From assembly GCF_900187565.1 (NCBI RefSeq), contig NZ_FYED01000003.1, positions 265,398 to 329,397 of the forward strand: a stretch of 64,000 bases of DNA, given 5' to 3'. The notes beneath the pieces were generated by a model that searched no databases, was not told the DNA's origin, and saw nothing but the letters and a program-made list of their open reading frames with translations. Positions 36,334-44,783 of this stretch are shown piece after piece; within the stretch, counting starts at the first letter, position 1, and the number at the start of each line of letters is the position of its first letter. Position numbers and translations under genes: made by a program. This DNA is from Pseudomonas sp. Irchel 3A7. GTDB taxonomy: Bacteria > Pseudomonadota > Gammaproteobacteria > Pseudomonadales > Pseudomonadaceae.

Positions 36334-37261
36334 GTTGCGCGTCGGCGACCGCCAGTGGTCGGTGGCGGCGGGCAGCAATCTGCTCGATGCCCTGAATCAG
36401 AACGGCGTGGCAGTGCCTTATAGCTGTCGCGCCGGCAGTTGCCATGCGTGCCTGGTGCAGTGTGTGCAAGGACTGCCGAGCGACAGCCGCCCGGATGCCT
36501 TGAGTGCGCAGCAGCGTCAGCAAGGCTGGCGCCTGGCGTGCCAGTGTCAGGTGGTCGAGGACTTGCAGGTGCACACCTTCGACCCGCAACAGGACGGCCG
36601 CCCGGCCGAGGTGGCGGCCGTCGATTGGTTGAGCGATAGCGTGTTGCGCTTGCGCCTGACCCCGCAGCGGCCGTTGCGATACAGCGCCGGCCAGCATCTG
36701 GTGTTGTGGACGGGCAACGTTGCGCGGCCGTATTCCCTCGCCAGCCTGCCGGAAGACGACCGCTTCCTGGAGTTTCATCTCGATTGTCGCCTGCCAGGGG
36801 AATTCAGCGACGCGGCGCGTCAGCTAAAGATCGGCGATCCGATCCGCCTGGGCGAGTTGCGCGGCGGGGCCTTGCACTACGACCCTGACTGGCACGACCG
36901 ACCTCTGTGGCTGATGGCCGCCGGCACCGGGTTGGGGCCGTTGTTTGGCGTGCTGCGTGAAGCGATGCGCCAGGATCACCAAGGCGCGATCCGTGTCATT
37001 CACCTGGCCCATGATGCGAGTGAGCATTATCTGGCCAAGCCACTGCTGGCCATGGCGGCCAGCCGTCCGAACCTGAGTATCGAGCTGTGGACTGCGGCCG
37101 AGTTGCCAGCGGCTTTGGCGCAACTGCGGCTTGTTTCCCGGCAAACCCTGGCCTTACTCTGCGGAGCCCCCGACAGCGTCGACGCCTTTGCCCGGCGCCT
37201 GTATCTGGCGGGACTGCCGCGCAATCAACTGCTGGCCGATGTGTTCCTGCCCCGTGGTTGA
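36326..37261 (+). CDS. 2Fe-2S ferredoxin-NAD(P)H oxidoreductase
   Basis: A 311-residue electron-transfer flavoprotein. It has an N-terminal plant-type 2Fe-2S domain with cysteines C34, C39, C42 and C72, then an FAD domain (RPYSLASLP), then an NAD domain (MAAGTGLGPLFGVLRE). This is the layout of oxygenase reductases, but no oxygenase is adjacent, so the acceptor is unknown. The gene starts inside the last codons of the cyclase gene (8-base overlap), which suggests one transcript. Confidence 0.85.
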   Translation: MPELRVGDRQWSVAAGSNLLDALNQNGVAVPYSCRAGSCHACLVQCVQGLPSDSRPDALSAQQRQQGWRLACQCQVVEDLQVHTFDPQQDGRPAEVAAVDWLSDSVLRLRLTPQRPLRYSAGQHLVLWTGNVARPYSLASLPEDDRFLEFHLDCRLPGEFSDAARQLKIGDPIRLGELRGGALHYDPDWHDRPLWLMAAGTGLGPLFGVLREAMRQDHQGAIRVIHLAHDASEHYLAKPLLAMAASRPNLSIELWTAAELPAALAQLRLVSRQTLALLCGAPDSVDAFARRLYLAGLPRNQLLADVFLPRG

Positions 37262-37272
37262 GCGCTGATTTC

Positions 37273-37366
37273 TGTGGCGAGCGAGCTTGCTCGCGCTGGG
37301 CTGCGCAGCGGCCCCAAAAATCTGTGAGCGCTGCGCACTCAAACGCGAGCAAGCTCGCTCGCCACA
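37273..37366. repeat. REPIN, class D (inward REP pair)
   Basis: TGTGGCGAGCGAGCTTGCTC on the left and its inverse on the right. The stem mixes class A (GAGCGAGC) and class B (GGCGAG...GCTTGCTC) features. Confidence 0.9.
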
Positions 37367-37392
37367 GTCGATCCTCTCAATCGGGACACGCC

Positions 37393-38142
37393 ATGACCGA
37401 AGCCATTTTGCTGCAACGCGAACGCGGCCTGCTGACGCTGCGCCTCAATCGCCCCGAGAAGAAAAACGCCCTGACCCGCGCCATGTACAGTCATTTGGCC
37501 GAAGCGCTGAAGCAGGCCGATAGCGACCCTGAAATCAACGCGGTACTGATCACCGGCTCCAGCGAGTGCTTCACCGCCGGTAACGACATCGCCGACTTCA
37601 TCCAGCAACCCCCTGGCAATCTCGACAGCCCCGTATTCCAGTTCATGCTCAACCTGCTCGAGTGCCGCAAACCGGTGATCGCCGCCGTGGCGGGCGCTGC
37701 CGTGGGTATTGGCACGACGCTGTTGCTGCACTGTGATCTGGTATACGTCAGTCGCGACGCACGCTTGCGCATGCCATTCGTCAACCTTGGCCTGTGCCCC
37801 GAGTTCGGCTCCAGCCTGATCCTGCCGCGACTGCTCGGGCAGGCCAAAGCGGCAGAACTGTTACTGCTCGGTGAAGGATTCAACGGTGAGCAAGCGGCCG
37901 CATGGGGCATTGCGTCCGAAGCCTTGGGCAGTGGCAAAGAAGCTTTGGCCAGGGCGCGGGAAATGGCGTTGCGCTTCGAGTCCTTGCCACCGGAGGCGGT
38001 TCGTATCAGCAAGCAATTGATGAAAGCCCCGGATCGAGAGCTGTTGCGCAAGGTAATTGAAGAGGAGGGGGCGTTGTTCACCCAGCGGTTGCGCTCACCG
38101 GAGGCGATGGCGGCGTTGGTGGGGTTTATCAACCGGCATTAA
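37393..38142 (+). CDS. Enoyl-CoA hydratase/isomerase family protein
   Basis: A 249-residue crotonase-fold protein. The oxyanion-hole segments are visible (SECFTAGNDIADF and AGAAVGIGTTLLLHCDLVY). At the usual second catalytic glutamate region the sequence is FVNLGLCPEFGSSLILPRLLG, which supports an acyl-CoA hydratase or isomerase. The exact substrate is not predictable. It has only a weak ribosome site. As I recall, the homologue in PAO1 (PA4330) also lies between the reductase and pykA. Confidence 0.86.
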   Translation: MTEAILLQRERGLLTLRLNRPEKKNALTRAMYSHLAEALKQADSDPEINAVLITGSSECFTAGNDIADFIQQPPGNLDSPVFQFMLNLLECRKPVIAAVAGAAVGIGTTLLLHCDLVYVSRDARLRMPFVNLGLCPEFGSSLILPRLLGQAKAAELLLLGEGFNGEQAAAWGIASEALGSGKEALARAREMALRFESLPPEAVRISKQLMKAPDRELLRKVIEEEGALFTQRLRSPEAMAALVGFINRH

Positions 38143-38168
38143 GCATTGTGGTGACTGGGCTGGCCTCT

Positions 38169-38239
38169 TCCCGAGCAGGCTCGCTCCCACAATGGTACGG
38201 CGTACTCCGATTTAATGTGGGAGCGAGCCTGCTCGCGAA
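38169..38239. repeat. Outward-facing REP pair (class A)
   Basis: Inverse copy (one mismatch) from 38169 and direct copy ending at 38239, between convergent genes. The spacer closely matches that of 29764-29835. Confidence 0.88.
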
Positions 38240-38277
38240 GGCGTCAGACCAGGCAACACATCTTCAGGATCAGAAAC

Positions 38278-38312
38278 CAAAAAGCCCCGCCATTCACATG
38301 GCAGGGCTTTTG
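38278..38312 (-). terminator. Rho-independent terminator of pyruvate kinase
   Basis: Stem AAAAGCCC(C)GCCAT/ATGGCAGGGCTTTT with A- and T-runs, about 20 bases after the pyk stop on the minus strand. Confidence 0.85.
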
Positions 38313-38331
38313 TCTTTCAGCAACCGGTCAC

Positions 38332-39783
38332 TCAGACCATCGGGTCGCCAACGTGCAGGATTTTCATGCCGTTGGTGCCGCCGGTTGTGTGGTAGCTGTC
38401 GCCCTTGGTCAGGATGACCCAGTCGCCTTTCTCCACCACGCCGCGCTTGACCAGCTCGTCGATGGCTTTCTGGCTGACTTCGTTAGGCGCCAGGGAGGCC
38501 GGGTCGAACGGAACGGTGTACACGCCACGGAACATCGCCGCGCGGGCCTGGGCTTCGCGGTGTGGAGTGAATGCGTAGATCGGCACCGAGGAGCGGATGC
38601 GCGACATGATCAGCGGGGTGTAGCCGCTTTCGGTCAACGCGATGATCGCCTTCACACCCGGGAAGTGGTTGGCCGTGTACATGGTGGCCAGGGCGATGCT
38701 CTCGTCGCAGCGCTGGAATTCCTTCCCGATACGGTGGCTGGAGGTCTTGCTGGTCGGGTGCTTTTCAGCGCCGACGCAGATACGCGCCATTGCTTGCACG
38801 GCTTCGAGCGGGTACAGACCGGCAGCACTTTCGGCCGAAAGCATCACGGCGTCGGTGTAGTCGAGCACGGCGTTGGCTACGTCGGACACTTCGGCGCGGG
38901 TCGGCATCGGGTTCTGGATCATCGACTCCATCATCTGGGTCGCGACGATTACAGCCTTGTTGTGGCGGCGTGCGTGCAGAATGATTTTCTTCTGGATGCC
39001 CACCAGTTCGGCGTCGCCGATTTCCACGCCCAGGTCACCACGGGCCACCATCACGGCGTCGGACGCGTTGATCAGGCCATCGAGGGTTTCGTCGTCGGCC
39101 ACGGCTTCGGCGCGTTCGATCTTCGCCACCAGCCAGGCAGTACCGCCGGCTTCGTCGCGCAGTTTACGGGCGTATTCCATGTCGGCGGCGTCACGCGGGA
39201 AGGACACGGCGAGGTAGTCGACCTGCATTTCCGCGGCGAGCTTGATGTCGGCCTTGTCTTTCTCGGTCAGGGCCGGTGCGGTCAGGCCACCACCGCGACG
39301 GTTGATGCCTTTGTGGTCCGACAGCGGACCGCCGATGGTCACGGTGCAGTTCAGTTCGGTGGCGGTAGCGGTGTCGACGCGCATCACCACGCGACCGTCG
39401 TCGAGCAGCAGCTCGTCGCCCACGCCGCAGTCCTTGACCAGGTCCGGGTAGTCGATGCCGACCACTTGCTGGTTGCCTTCGGTCAGCGGATGGCTGGTGG
39501 AGAAGGTGAATTGATCACCGATCTTCAGCTCGATGCGCTTGTTGGCGAATTTGGCGATACGGATTTTCGGGCCTTGCAGGTCACCCAGCAGGGCGACGAA
39601 GCGGCCGTGCTTGGCGGCCAGGTCACGCACCAGCTGCGCGCGAGCCTTGTGCTCGTCGGGGGTGCCGTGGGAGAAGTTCAGGCGGGCCACGTCCAGGCCA
39701 GCCAGAATCAGCTGTTCGAGAACTTCCGGCGAGTTACTGGCCGGGCCAAGGGTAGCGACGATTTTGGTACGACGGACGGACAT
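38332..39783 (-). CDS. pykA: Pyruvate kinase (PykA type)
   Basis: A 483-residue glycolytic enzyme that converts phosphoenolpyruvate and ADP to pyruvate and ATP. Visible are RRTKIVATLGPAS at the N terminus, LNFSHG, the catalytic KIERAEAV, DAVMVARGDLGVEIG, the signature ATQMMESMIQNPMPTRAEVSDVANAVLDYTDAVMLSAESA, and a C-terminal allosteric domain. The length and N terminus fit the PykA (type II) isozyme, usually AMP-activated. Stands alone with its own terminator. Confidence 0.95.
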   Translation of the reverse strand: MSVRRTKIVATLGPASNSPEVLEQLILAGLDVARLNFSHGTPDEHKARAQLVRDLAAKHGRFVALLGDLQGPKIRIAKFANKRIELKIGDQFTFSTSHPLTEGNQQVVGIDYPDLVKDCGVGDELLLDDGRVVMRVDTATATELNCTVTIGGPLSDHKGINRRGGGLTAPALTEKDKADIKLAAEMQVDYLAVSFPRDAADMEYARKLRDEAGGTAWLVAKIERAEAVADDETLDGLINASDAVMVARGDLGVEIGDAELVGIQKKIILHARRHNKAVIVATQMMESMIQNPMPTRAEVSDVANAVLDYTDAVMLSAESAAGLYPLEAVQAMARICVGAEKHPTSKTSSHRIGKEFQRCDESIALATMYTANHFPGVKAIIALTESGYTPLIMSRIRSSVPIYAFTPHREAQARAAMFRGVYTVPFDPASLAPNEVSQKAIDELVKRGVVEKGDWVILTKGDSYHTTGGTNGMKILHVGDPMV

Positions 39784-39954
39784 GCAAAGACTCCTGAGTT
39801 CAAGCGCTGAGTGAGGCTACTATGGTCCGAAGTTGTAGTCATTGTTCGTTTGCACTACTTATTGCTTTCTTTATTGAACGCGGCAACTTTGCGCCGAACA
39901 GCCTGAAGATTTCCGCCCATGGGTCGATACAGCGGTCAAGACAGGAGATCCCTC

Positions 39955-40332
39955 ATGCGATTCATGCTCATTGCCGCCCTTGCCCTCATCAGTGTCACGG
40001 GCTGCACCCGTTTTTCGATGAACCATCATTTGAACCTTGCCTACAGCGCCTATGACCGGGGCAACTGCGAGCAGGTGATGCTCGAATTATCCAAGGTCGA
40101 GCGCGCCAGCCGGGCGCGGCCATATGTCTGGCCGGAAGTATCGATGATGCGCGGACAGTGCCTGGAACGGCAGAAAATGTTCATTGATGCCGCCCAGACG
40201 TATCAGTTCATCATCGCCTCGTATCCGCAAAGTGAATACGCCTACCGCGCCCGCGCCCGACTGGAGACCCTGCAGAGCCTGGGCCACTACCCGACCCGCA
40301 GTGCCGCAGCGGTGCGCCCGACGCAGTTCTGA
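39955..40332 (+). CDS. Small TPR-like lipoprotein
   Basis: A 125-residue protein with a signal peptide and a lipobox (SVTGC, lipidated C17), so it should be membrane-anchored on the periplasmic side. The remainder is helical with TPR-like repeats (LAYSAYDRGNCEQVMLELSKVE and AAQTYQFIIASYPQSEYAYRARARLE), resembling the outer-membrane assembly lipoproteins of the BamD kind, but far shorter. AGGAGA precedes the ATG. Function unknown; the repeats suggest a protein-protein adaptor. Confidence 0.8.
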   Translation: MRFMLIAALALISVTGCTRFSMNHHLNLAYSAYDRGNCEQVMLELSKVERASRARPYVWPEVSMMRGQCLERQKMFIDAAQTYQFIIASYPQSEYAYRARARLETLQSLGHYPTRSAAAVRPTQF

Positions 40333-40574
40333 CGCTGGTTGTCATTCAACAGCTGGCCGACCGGCGGCAGTGAGCTATAGTCGAATAATCGGTTTAGAGC
40401 CTTGACTCTGAACCGAGGTAACACCTGTGATCGGCAGAAGTAAGCGGCAGCGATTGACGGACTGTCGCACCAGGATCGGGGAGAGCGGGCCGCTTATGCC
40501 TGGGTAGCTACCGGCAGGCCTGTTCCGAAGCATTAGTGCGGCCCTGCTTAAGGGCCTTGCGTAGCGAATTCAGC
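40333..40574 (+). other. Leader region upstream of the PilZ gene
   Basis: About 240 bases with no gene. A possible promoter (TATAGTCGAATAAT near 40375) is followed by roughly 150 GC-rich bases with several complementary stretches (for example AAGTAAGCGGC around 40439 against GGGCCGCTTATGCC around 40486). It could be a structured 5' leader or a small RNA. No known riboswitch consensus is recognised. Confidence 0.35.
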
Positions 40575-40934
40575 ATGTTCACTGACCGCCGGATCGAGCG
40601 GCATCAACTGCCGTATTTTCTGAAAGTGTTCAATAGCAACACCGACAAACCCATCGGCTATCTGGGCAATGTCTCCGATGACGGGCTGATGCTTATCAGT
40701 CAGTTGCCGATGATGATCGGCGCGGACTTCGACTTGCGCCTGAAGATTCCCGCCAGTGATGGCTGCCAACAGGTCATCGACCTGCGGGCATGCTGTTTGT
40801 GGTGCCACGAAGACGCAACCCCTCACCACTATGACGCCGGGTTCAGCCTGCAACGGGCACCGCCGGAGTATGGGCAACTGGTGGAGGCGTTGAAGCAATA
40901 CTTCAGTTTTCAAACGTTGCCGGCATCGGCATGA
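40575..40934 (+). CDS. PilZ-domain c-di-GMP-binding protein
   Basis: A 119-residue single-domain PilZ protein. The c-di-GMP motifs are present: the N-terminal arginines DRRIERH and the NVSDDGLML element (NxSxxG). Such proteins act as c-di-GMP readers that change the activity of a partner. The partner is not evident. The ribosome site is weak. Confidence 0.85.
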   Translation: MFTDRRIERHQLPYFLKVFNSNTDKPIGYLGNVSDDGLMLISQLPMMIGADFDLRLKIPASDGCQQVIDLRACCLWCHEDATPHHYDAGFSLQRAPPEYGQLVEALKQYFSFQTLPASA

Positions 40935-40964
40935 AGCTTTAGACGCTTCGTCGGAACGCCGCCC

Positions 40965-41036
40965 GGAGCCGGCTCGCCCCCACAATTGATCTGCGTGATT
41001 CACAAGATCCCCTGTGGGAGCGAGCCTGCTCGCGAA
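40965..41036. repeat. Decayed outward-facing REP pair (class A)
   Basis: A strongly altered inverse copy (GGAGCCGGCTCGCCCCCACA) at about 40965-40984 and an intact direct copy at 41013-41036. Confidence 0.72.
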
Positions 41037-41072
41037 GGCGTCATCGCAGACGATGAGAATCCGAAAGGCAAA

Positions 41073-42404
41073 TCAAACACTGCCGCTACGCTTCCAGCTC
41101 AAGTACCGCGTCACCAGTTGCGTACCCAGTTCCCCGGGTCGCGTATCCAGCACCGGAACCCCATGCGCACTTAACCGCTCATGAAGTTCTGCCCGTGCAT
41201 TCAAGTAACCTACCGTACCGCAATAGGCCAGAGCCTCGGACAAGGTCTGCACCGGCGTTTCACGCAGGTGGTCGAGCACGTCTTCACGCAAACTGGCGAC
41301 CAGCACCACATGCTGCGTACTCAAGCGTTTGACCGCCGTGAGCAGTTCTTCGTCGTCCTCATCCCGCAGGTTGGTCATCAGTACCACCAGCGCCCGGCGT
41401 TTTTGTCGGGCGAGCAGTTGGGTGGTGGCGGCTTGATAGTCGGCGCTGCGCTGGCTGCTGTTCAGGTCGTAGACCGTGTTGAGCAGGACATTGAGTTGCC
41501 CGCTGCCTTTGATCGGGGCGAGGTAGCGCGGTTGTTCGCTGGCGAACGTACTCAACCCCACCGCATCGCCCTGGCGCAGCGCCACGTAGCTCAGCAGCAG
41601 GCAGGCATTGAGCGCGTGATCGAAATGCGCCAGCTCACCGTCCTGGCTGCGCATGCGGCGACCGCAGTCGAGCATGAAGATGATCTGCTGGTCGCGCTCG
41701 TCCTGATATTCCCGGGCAATCGGTGTGCGTTGGCGGGCAGTGGCTTTCCAGTCGATTTGCCGCAGGCTGTCGCCCTCGCGGAACTCGCGCAGTTGATGAA
41801 ACTCCAGCCCCTGACCGCGGCGTTGGCGCTGGCGTACGCCGAGCTGGCTGAGCCAGTTGTCCACTGCCAGTAGTTGACCGCCATAGAGGCGGGCGAAGTC
41901 GGGATAGACACGGGTGTTGTCAGTCAGGCTCAGCACACGCTTGTCGGTCCAGAGACCCAATGGGCCTGGCGGGTGGACTTCGCAGTGTTCGAAACTGAAG
42001 TGACCGCGTTTGAGCGGGCGCAGACGATAACTGTTCAGGCTGCGCTGGCCGGGCTGCAATGACACCGATAGAGGCAGGTTTTCAAAGCTCAGGCCGTCCG
42101 GCACATGGTCGAAGAGTTGCAGCTCCAGTGGTTGAGCAAAATCATGCTCGAGCTCCAGCCGGACTTCACCCCAGCGCCCCAATGCCAGACTGCCGGGCAT
42201 GTGCCGTTGCAGGCGGGGGGAGGGCATGCGTTTGAGGCGCACGGCATCCAGTAGCGCCAGGGCCAGCAGGGCTAAAAGCAAACCCCAGTTGATTCGCGAC
42301 AAGTATGAAGGCAGCGCAAATTCCAGCGCCTGCAAGGCGCCCAGCACGATGCCGATGGCCAGCAGCACGGAGAGCCAGAGTAGCAGCAGGCGGGTGGGCT
42401 TCAT
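41073..42404 (-). CDS. DUF58 domain protein (last gene of the MoxR operon)
   Basis: A 443-residue protein. Two membrane segments near the N terminus (about 5-25 and 32-48) are followed by a beta-rich part and the DUF58 domain (GVRQRQRRGQGLEFHQLREFREGDSLRQIDWKATAR), which leads into a von Willebrand A-like fold (QIIFMLDCGRRMRSQDGELAHFDHAL, a degenerate MIDAS). MoxR ATPases usually act on such proteins. The start MKPTRLLLLWLS lacks a strong ribosome site. It is separated from moxR by a 200-base gap filled by a REPIN. Confidence 0.85.
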   Translation of the reverse strand: MKPTRLLLLWLSVLLAIGIVLGALQALEFALPSYLSRINWGLLLALLALALLDAVRLKRMPSPRLQRHMPGSLALGRWGEVRLELEHDFAQPLELQLFDHVPDGLSFENLPLSVSLQPGQRSLNSYRLRPLKRGHFSFEHCEVHPPGPLGLWTDKRVLSLTDNTRVYPDFARLYGGQLLAVDNWLSQLGVRQRQRRGQGLEFHQLREFREGDSLRQIDWKATARQRTPIAREYQDERDQQIIFMLDCGRRMRSQDGELAHFDHALNACLLLSYVALRQGDAVGLSTFASEQPRYLAPIKGSGQLNVLLNTVYDLNSSQRSADYQAATTQLLARQKRRALVVLMTNLRDEDDEELLTAVKRLSTQHVVLVASLREDVLDHLRETPVQTLSEALAYCGTVGYLNARAELHERLSAHGVPVLDTRPGELGTQLVTRYLSWKRSGSV

Positions 42405-42436
42405 CGGCGCACACTTTGTTTGGTAGAAACGCTTTT

Positions 42437-42584
42437 TGTGGCGAGGGAGCTTGTCGAATCGTCGCACCGTCCCGCTCGGCTGCGAAGCAGTCGTAACACA
42501 GGCGCATGCGGTTGGTCTGACATAGTGCGTCGTCTGGTTTTGGGGCTGCTTCGCACCCCAGCGGGAGCAAGCTCCCTCGCCACA
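42437..42584. repeat. REPIN, class B (inward), inside the MoxR operon
   Basis: TGTGGCGAGGGAGCTTG on the left (stem partly lost) and an intact inverse at the right end. The 148-base element splits the otherwise overlapping gene series between moxR and the DUF58 gene. Confidence 0.85.
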
Positions 42585-42606
42585 AAGGGCCGCAGCGTGA
42601 TTAGAG

Positions 42607-43608
42607 TCACAGCCGCGGCGCCGGCACTTGATCGAGCAGTTGCCCCAGCACATGATCGACCTCAAGTCCCTCGATGTCCAGCTCCGGCGCGATACGCACA
42701 CGATGACGCAGCACGGCCAGCGCGCACCCCTTTATGTCATCCGGAATCACGAACCCGCCACCACGCAACAAGGCCCGCGCCCTCGCGCAACGCACCAGCG
42801 CAATCGAGGCCCGAGGGCCGGCACCCAGGGTCAGCCCGGGCCAGCTGCGGGTGGTGCGGGCCAGGCGCACGGCATAATCGAGCACCTGATCATCCAGCGG
42901 CAGGTCACTGGCAATGCGCTGCAAGGCCAGCACATCCTTGGCCTGCAAAACCGTGCGCAATGGCTGCACGTCGAGCATGTCGGCGCGGGTCGAGCGACTG
43001 ACCTGGCGCACCATGCTCAATTCCTGCTCGGCGTCGGGGTAATCCATGCGCACCTTGAGCATGAAGCGATCCAGCTCGGCTTCCGGAAGCGGGTAAGTGC
43101 CTTCCTGTTCGATGGGGTTTTGCGTGGCCAGCACCATGAACGGTTGCGGGATGGGCAGGGCGCGGCCTTCAAGGGTAACCTGGCGTTCCTGCATGGCTTC
43201 GAGCAGTGCAGCCTGGGTTTTCGCCGGGGCGCGGTTGATCTCGTCGGCCAGCAACAGGTGGGTGAACAGCGGACCTTTGCGCAGTTTGAATTGCTCGGTC
43301 TGCAAGTCGTACACCGCATGGCCGGTGACATCGCTGGGCATCAAATCCGGAGTGAACTGAATGCGCGCGAACTCACCACCGAAGCATCGCGCCAGCGCCC
43401 GTACCAGCAAGGTCTTGCCCAGCCCGGGTACACCTTCGAGCAACACGTGGCCGCCGGCAATCAAGGCTGTGAGTACGTCATCGATCACACTGTCCTGGCC
43501 GATTACAGCCTTTTGCAGTTCGCCACGTATGGCTCGTGCCAACTGGCTGGCGCGTTGACGTTGTTGAGCGGCATGACTGGGGGCATCGGGCTCGATCGAT
43601 TCACTCAT
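42607..43608 (-). CDS. MoxR-family AAA+ ATPase
   Basis: A 333-residue AAA+ ATPase. Walker A is GVPGLGKT (59-66) and Walker B is ADEIN (121-125), followed by the sensor motif ATQNPIEQEGTYPLPEAELDRF. MoxR proteins are chaperone-like ATPases for von Willebrand A-domain partners, here probably the DUF58 protein and the membrane proteins of the operon. Four-base overlap with the DUF4350 gene upstream. Confidence 0.93.
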   Translation of the reverse strand: MSESIEPDAPSHAAQQRQRASQLARAIRGELQKAVIGQDSVIDDVLTALIAGGHVLLEGVPGLGKTLLVRALARCFGGEFARIQFTPDLMPSDVTGHAVYDLQTEQFKLRKGPLFTHLLLADEINRAPAKTQAALLEAMQERQVTLEGRALPIPQPFMVLATQNPIEQEGTYPLPEAELDRFMLKVRMDYPDAEQELSMVRQVSRSTRADMLDVQPLRTVLQAKDVLALQRIASDLPLDDQVLDYAVRLARTTRSWPGLTLGAGPRASIALVRCARARALLRGGGFVIPDDIKGCALAVLRHRVRIAPELDIEGLEVDHVLGQLLDQVPAPRL

Positions 43609-44783
43609 AAGGCGTTCCTCAAGGTTTGCAGTTGGGCGACCTGACGGCTGAATTCAACGCTGGTAAACCGCTGTTTCGGGCGTGGACCCATGGCCTGGCT
43701 GATAGCGAGTGTGGGTTGGCCGGTCAGGCGTGCAAGCACCAGCCATTGTTCGGTGACACCGAGTTGGTCATAACCGGGGTGACGCCGCCGGACGCGGCGC
43801 AGAATGTCTTGCTGCAACCCTTGCAGCAGTTTGTGCTGACCGTTGCGACGCCACATGAAGTCGGCACTGGCACGCAGGTGCTCCTGCAGTTGCCGACGCG
43901 CTTTCGAAACGGGTGACTGTATCGGTCCCTGACGCACACCGACATGCCAGACACCCAGGCCGATCAGGGCAATCAAGGCGACCAGCGCCTGGGGGAAATA
44001 ACGCAGCAACAACGTCCACAGACTGTCGTGTTCGGTGTCGTACAGCAGGGTCACGCGGGTGTCCGCGGTCAGATACCAGAGCAACCAGGCGTTGTCGTAC
44101 TGCTCGATGGCCGGGGTTTTCCACAGGTCGGCGTCGGTCACCACGATGATTGAACCGAGCCCATGGCTGAGTTGCATCATGTGCGTGGCCTTGCCGCTGT
44201 TGGCCCAGGCCTGGGCGAGATTTTTCGGGTCTTCGAGATGGAATGCGGTGTCAAAGGTCGCATAGGCCGGCGCGTCCTCGTTTTCCAGATACAGTTTGGT
44301 CAGTTTCGGGTAGGGGTCATCGCCGCTGCCGTTTTGATTGTCGGGTGGCGGGTCCTTGAGGTCTTTGCTCAAGGATTGGCGCAGTTGCACCCGGTCGAGC
44401 AACCGGTCGTTACTCTGCCCGGTCTTTTCATCCCACAACGACTGGGCGACGAACAACAGTCGTCCACCGGCCCTGGCCCAGTTCATCACTTGATCTATTT
44501 GCCGGGGCGTCATGTTGTAGCGGTCCCCCAGCAACAACAGGCTGTGCTGATGCGGTTCCAGGCTGGGCAAGATGTCGAGACTATTGGCGTGGCTGACGGT
44601 CAGGCCCTGTTTGCGCAGGAAGTGTTCAGCGGCCAGGTAGGGGTTGGCCTGGGCTTCCGGCGAGGGGCCATGGTCGATTTCAGCCGGGTAGGGCATGGCC
44701 TTGAGATACAGCCAGGCACTGAGTGCCGCCAGCAGCACGGCAATCAAGGCGCTGAGGATCAACGGCCAGGCGCGCCGGCTCAA
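43605..44783 (-). CDS. DUF4350 domain membrane protein
   Basis: A 392-residue protein. A membrane helix at about 8-28 is followed by a periplasmic domain (about 40-265) with an alpha/beta fold (SLLLLGDRYNMTPRQIDQVMNWARAGGRLLFVAQ), a second helix at about 268-286, and a cytoplasmic tail rich in Arg and Gln. The extracytoplasmic part resembles glutamine-amidotransferase-like DUF4350 domains. Enzymatic activity is not evident. It overlaps both neighbours by four bases. Confidence 0.83.
   Translation of the reverse strand: MSRRAWPLILSALIAVLLAALSAWLYLKAMPYPAEIDHGPSPEAQANPYLAAEHFLRKQGLTVSHANSLDILPSLEPHQHSLLLLGDRYNMTPRQIDQVMNWARAGGRLLFVAQSLWDEKTGQSNDRLLDRVQLRQSLSKDLKDPPPDNQNGSGDDPYPKLTKLYLENEDAPAYATFDTAFHLEDPKNLAQAWANSGKATHMMQLSHGLGSIIVVTDADLWKTPAIEQYDNAWLLWYLTADTRVTLLYDTEHDSLWTLLLRYFPQALVALIALIGLGVWHVGVRQGPIQSPVSKARRQLQEHLRASADFMWRRNGQHKLLQGLQQDILRRVRRRHPGYDQLGVTEQWLVLARLTGQPTLAISQAMGPRPKQRFTSVEFSRQVAQLQTLRNAL

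Noticed and set aside
40333..40574. c-di-GMP riboswitch in the PilZ leader
   Set aside because: No GEMM consensus recognised; only unspecific complementarity.
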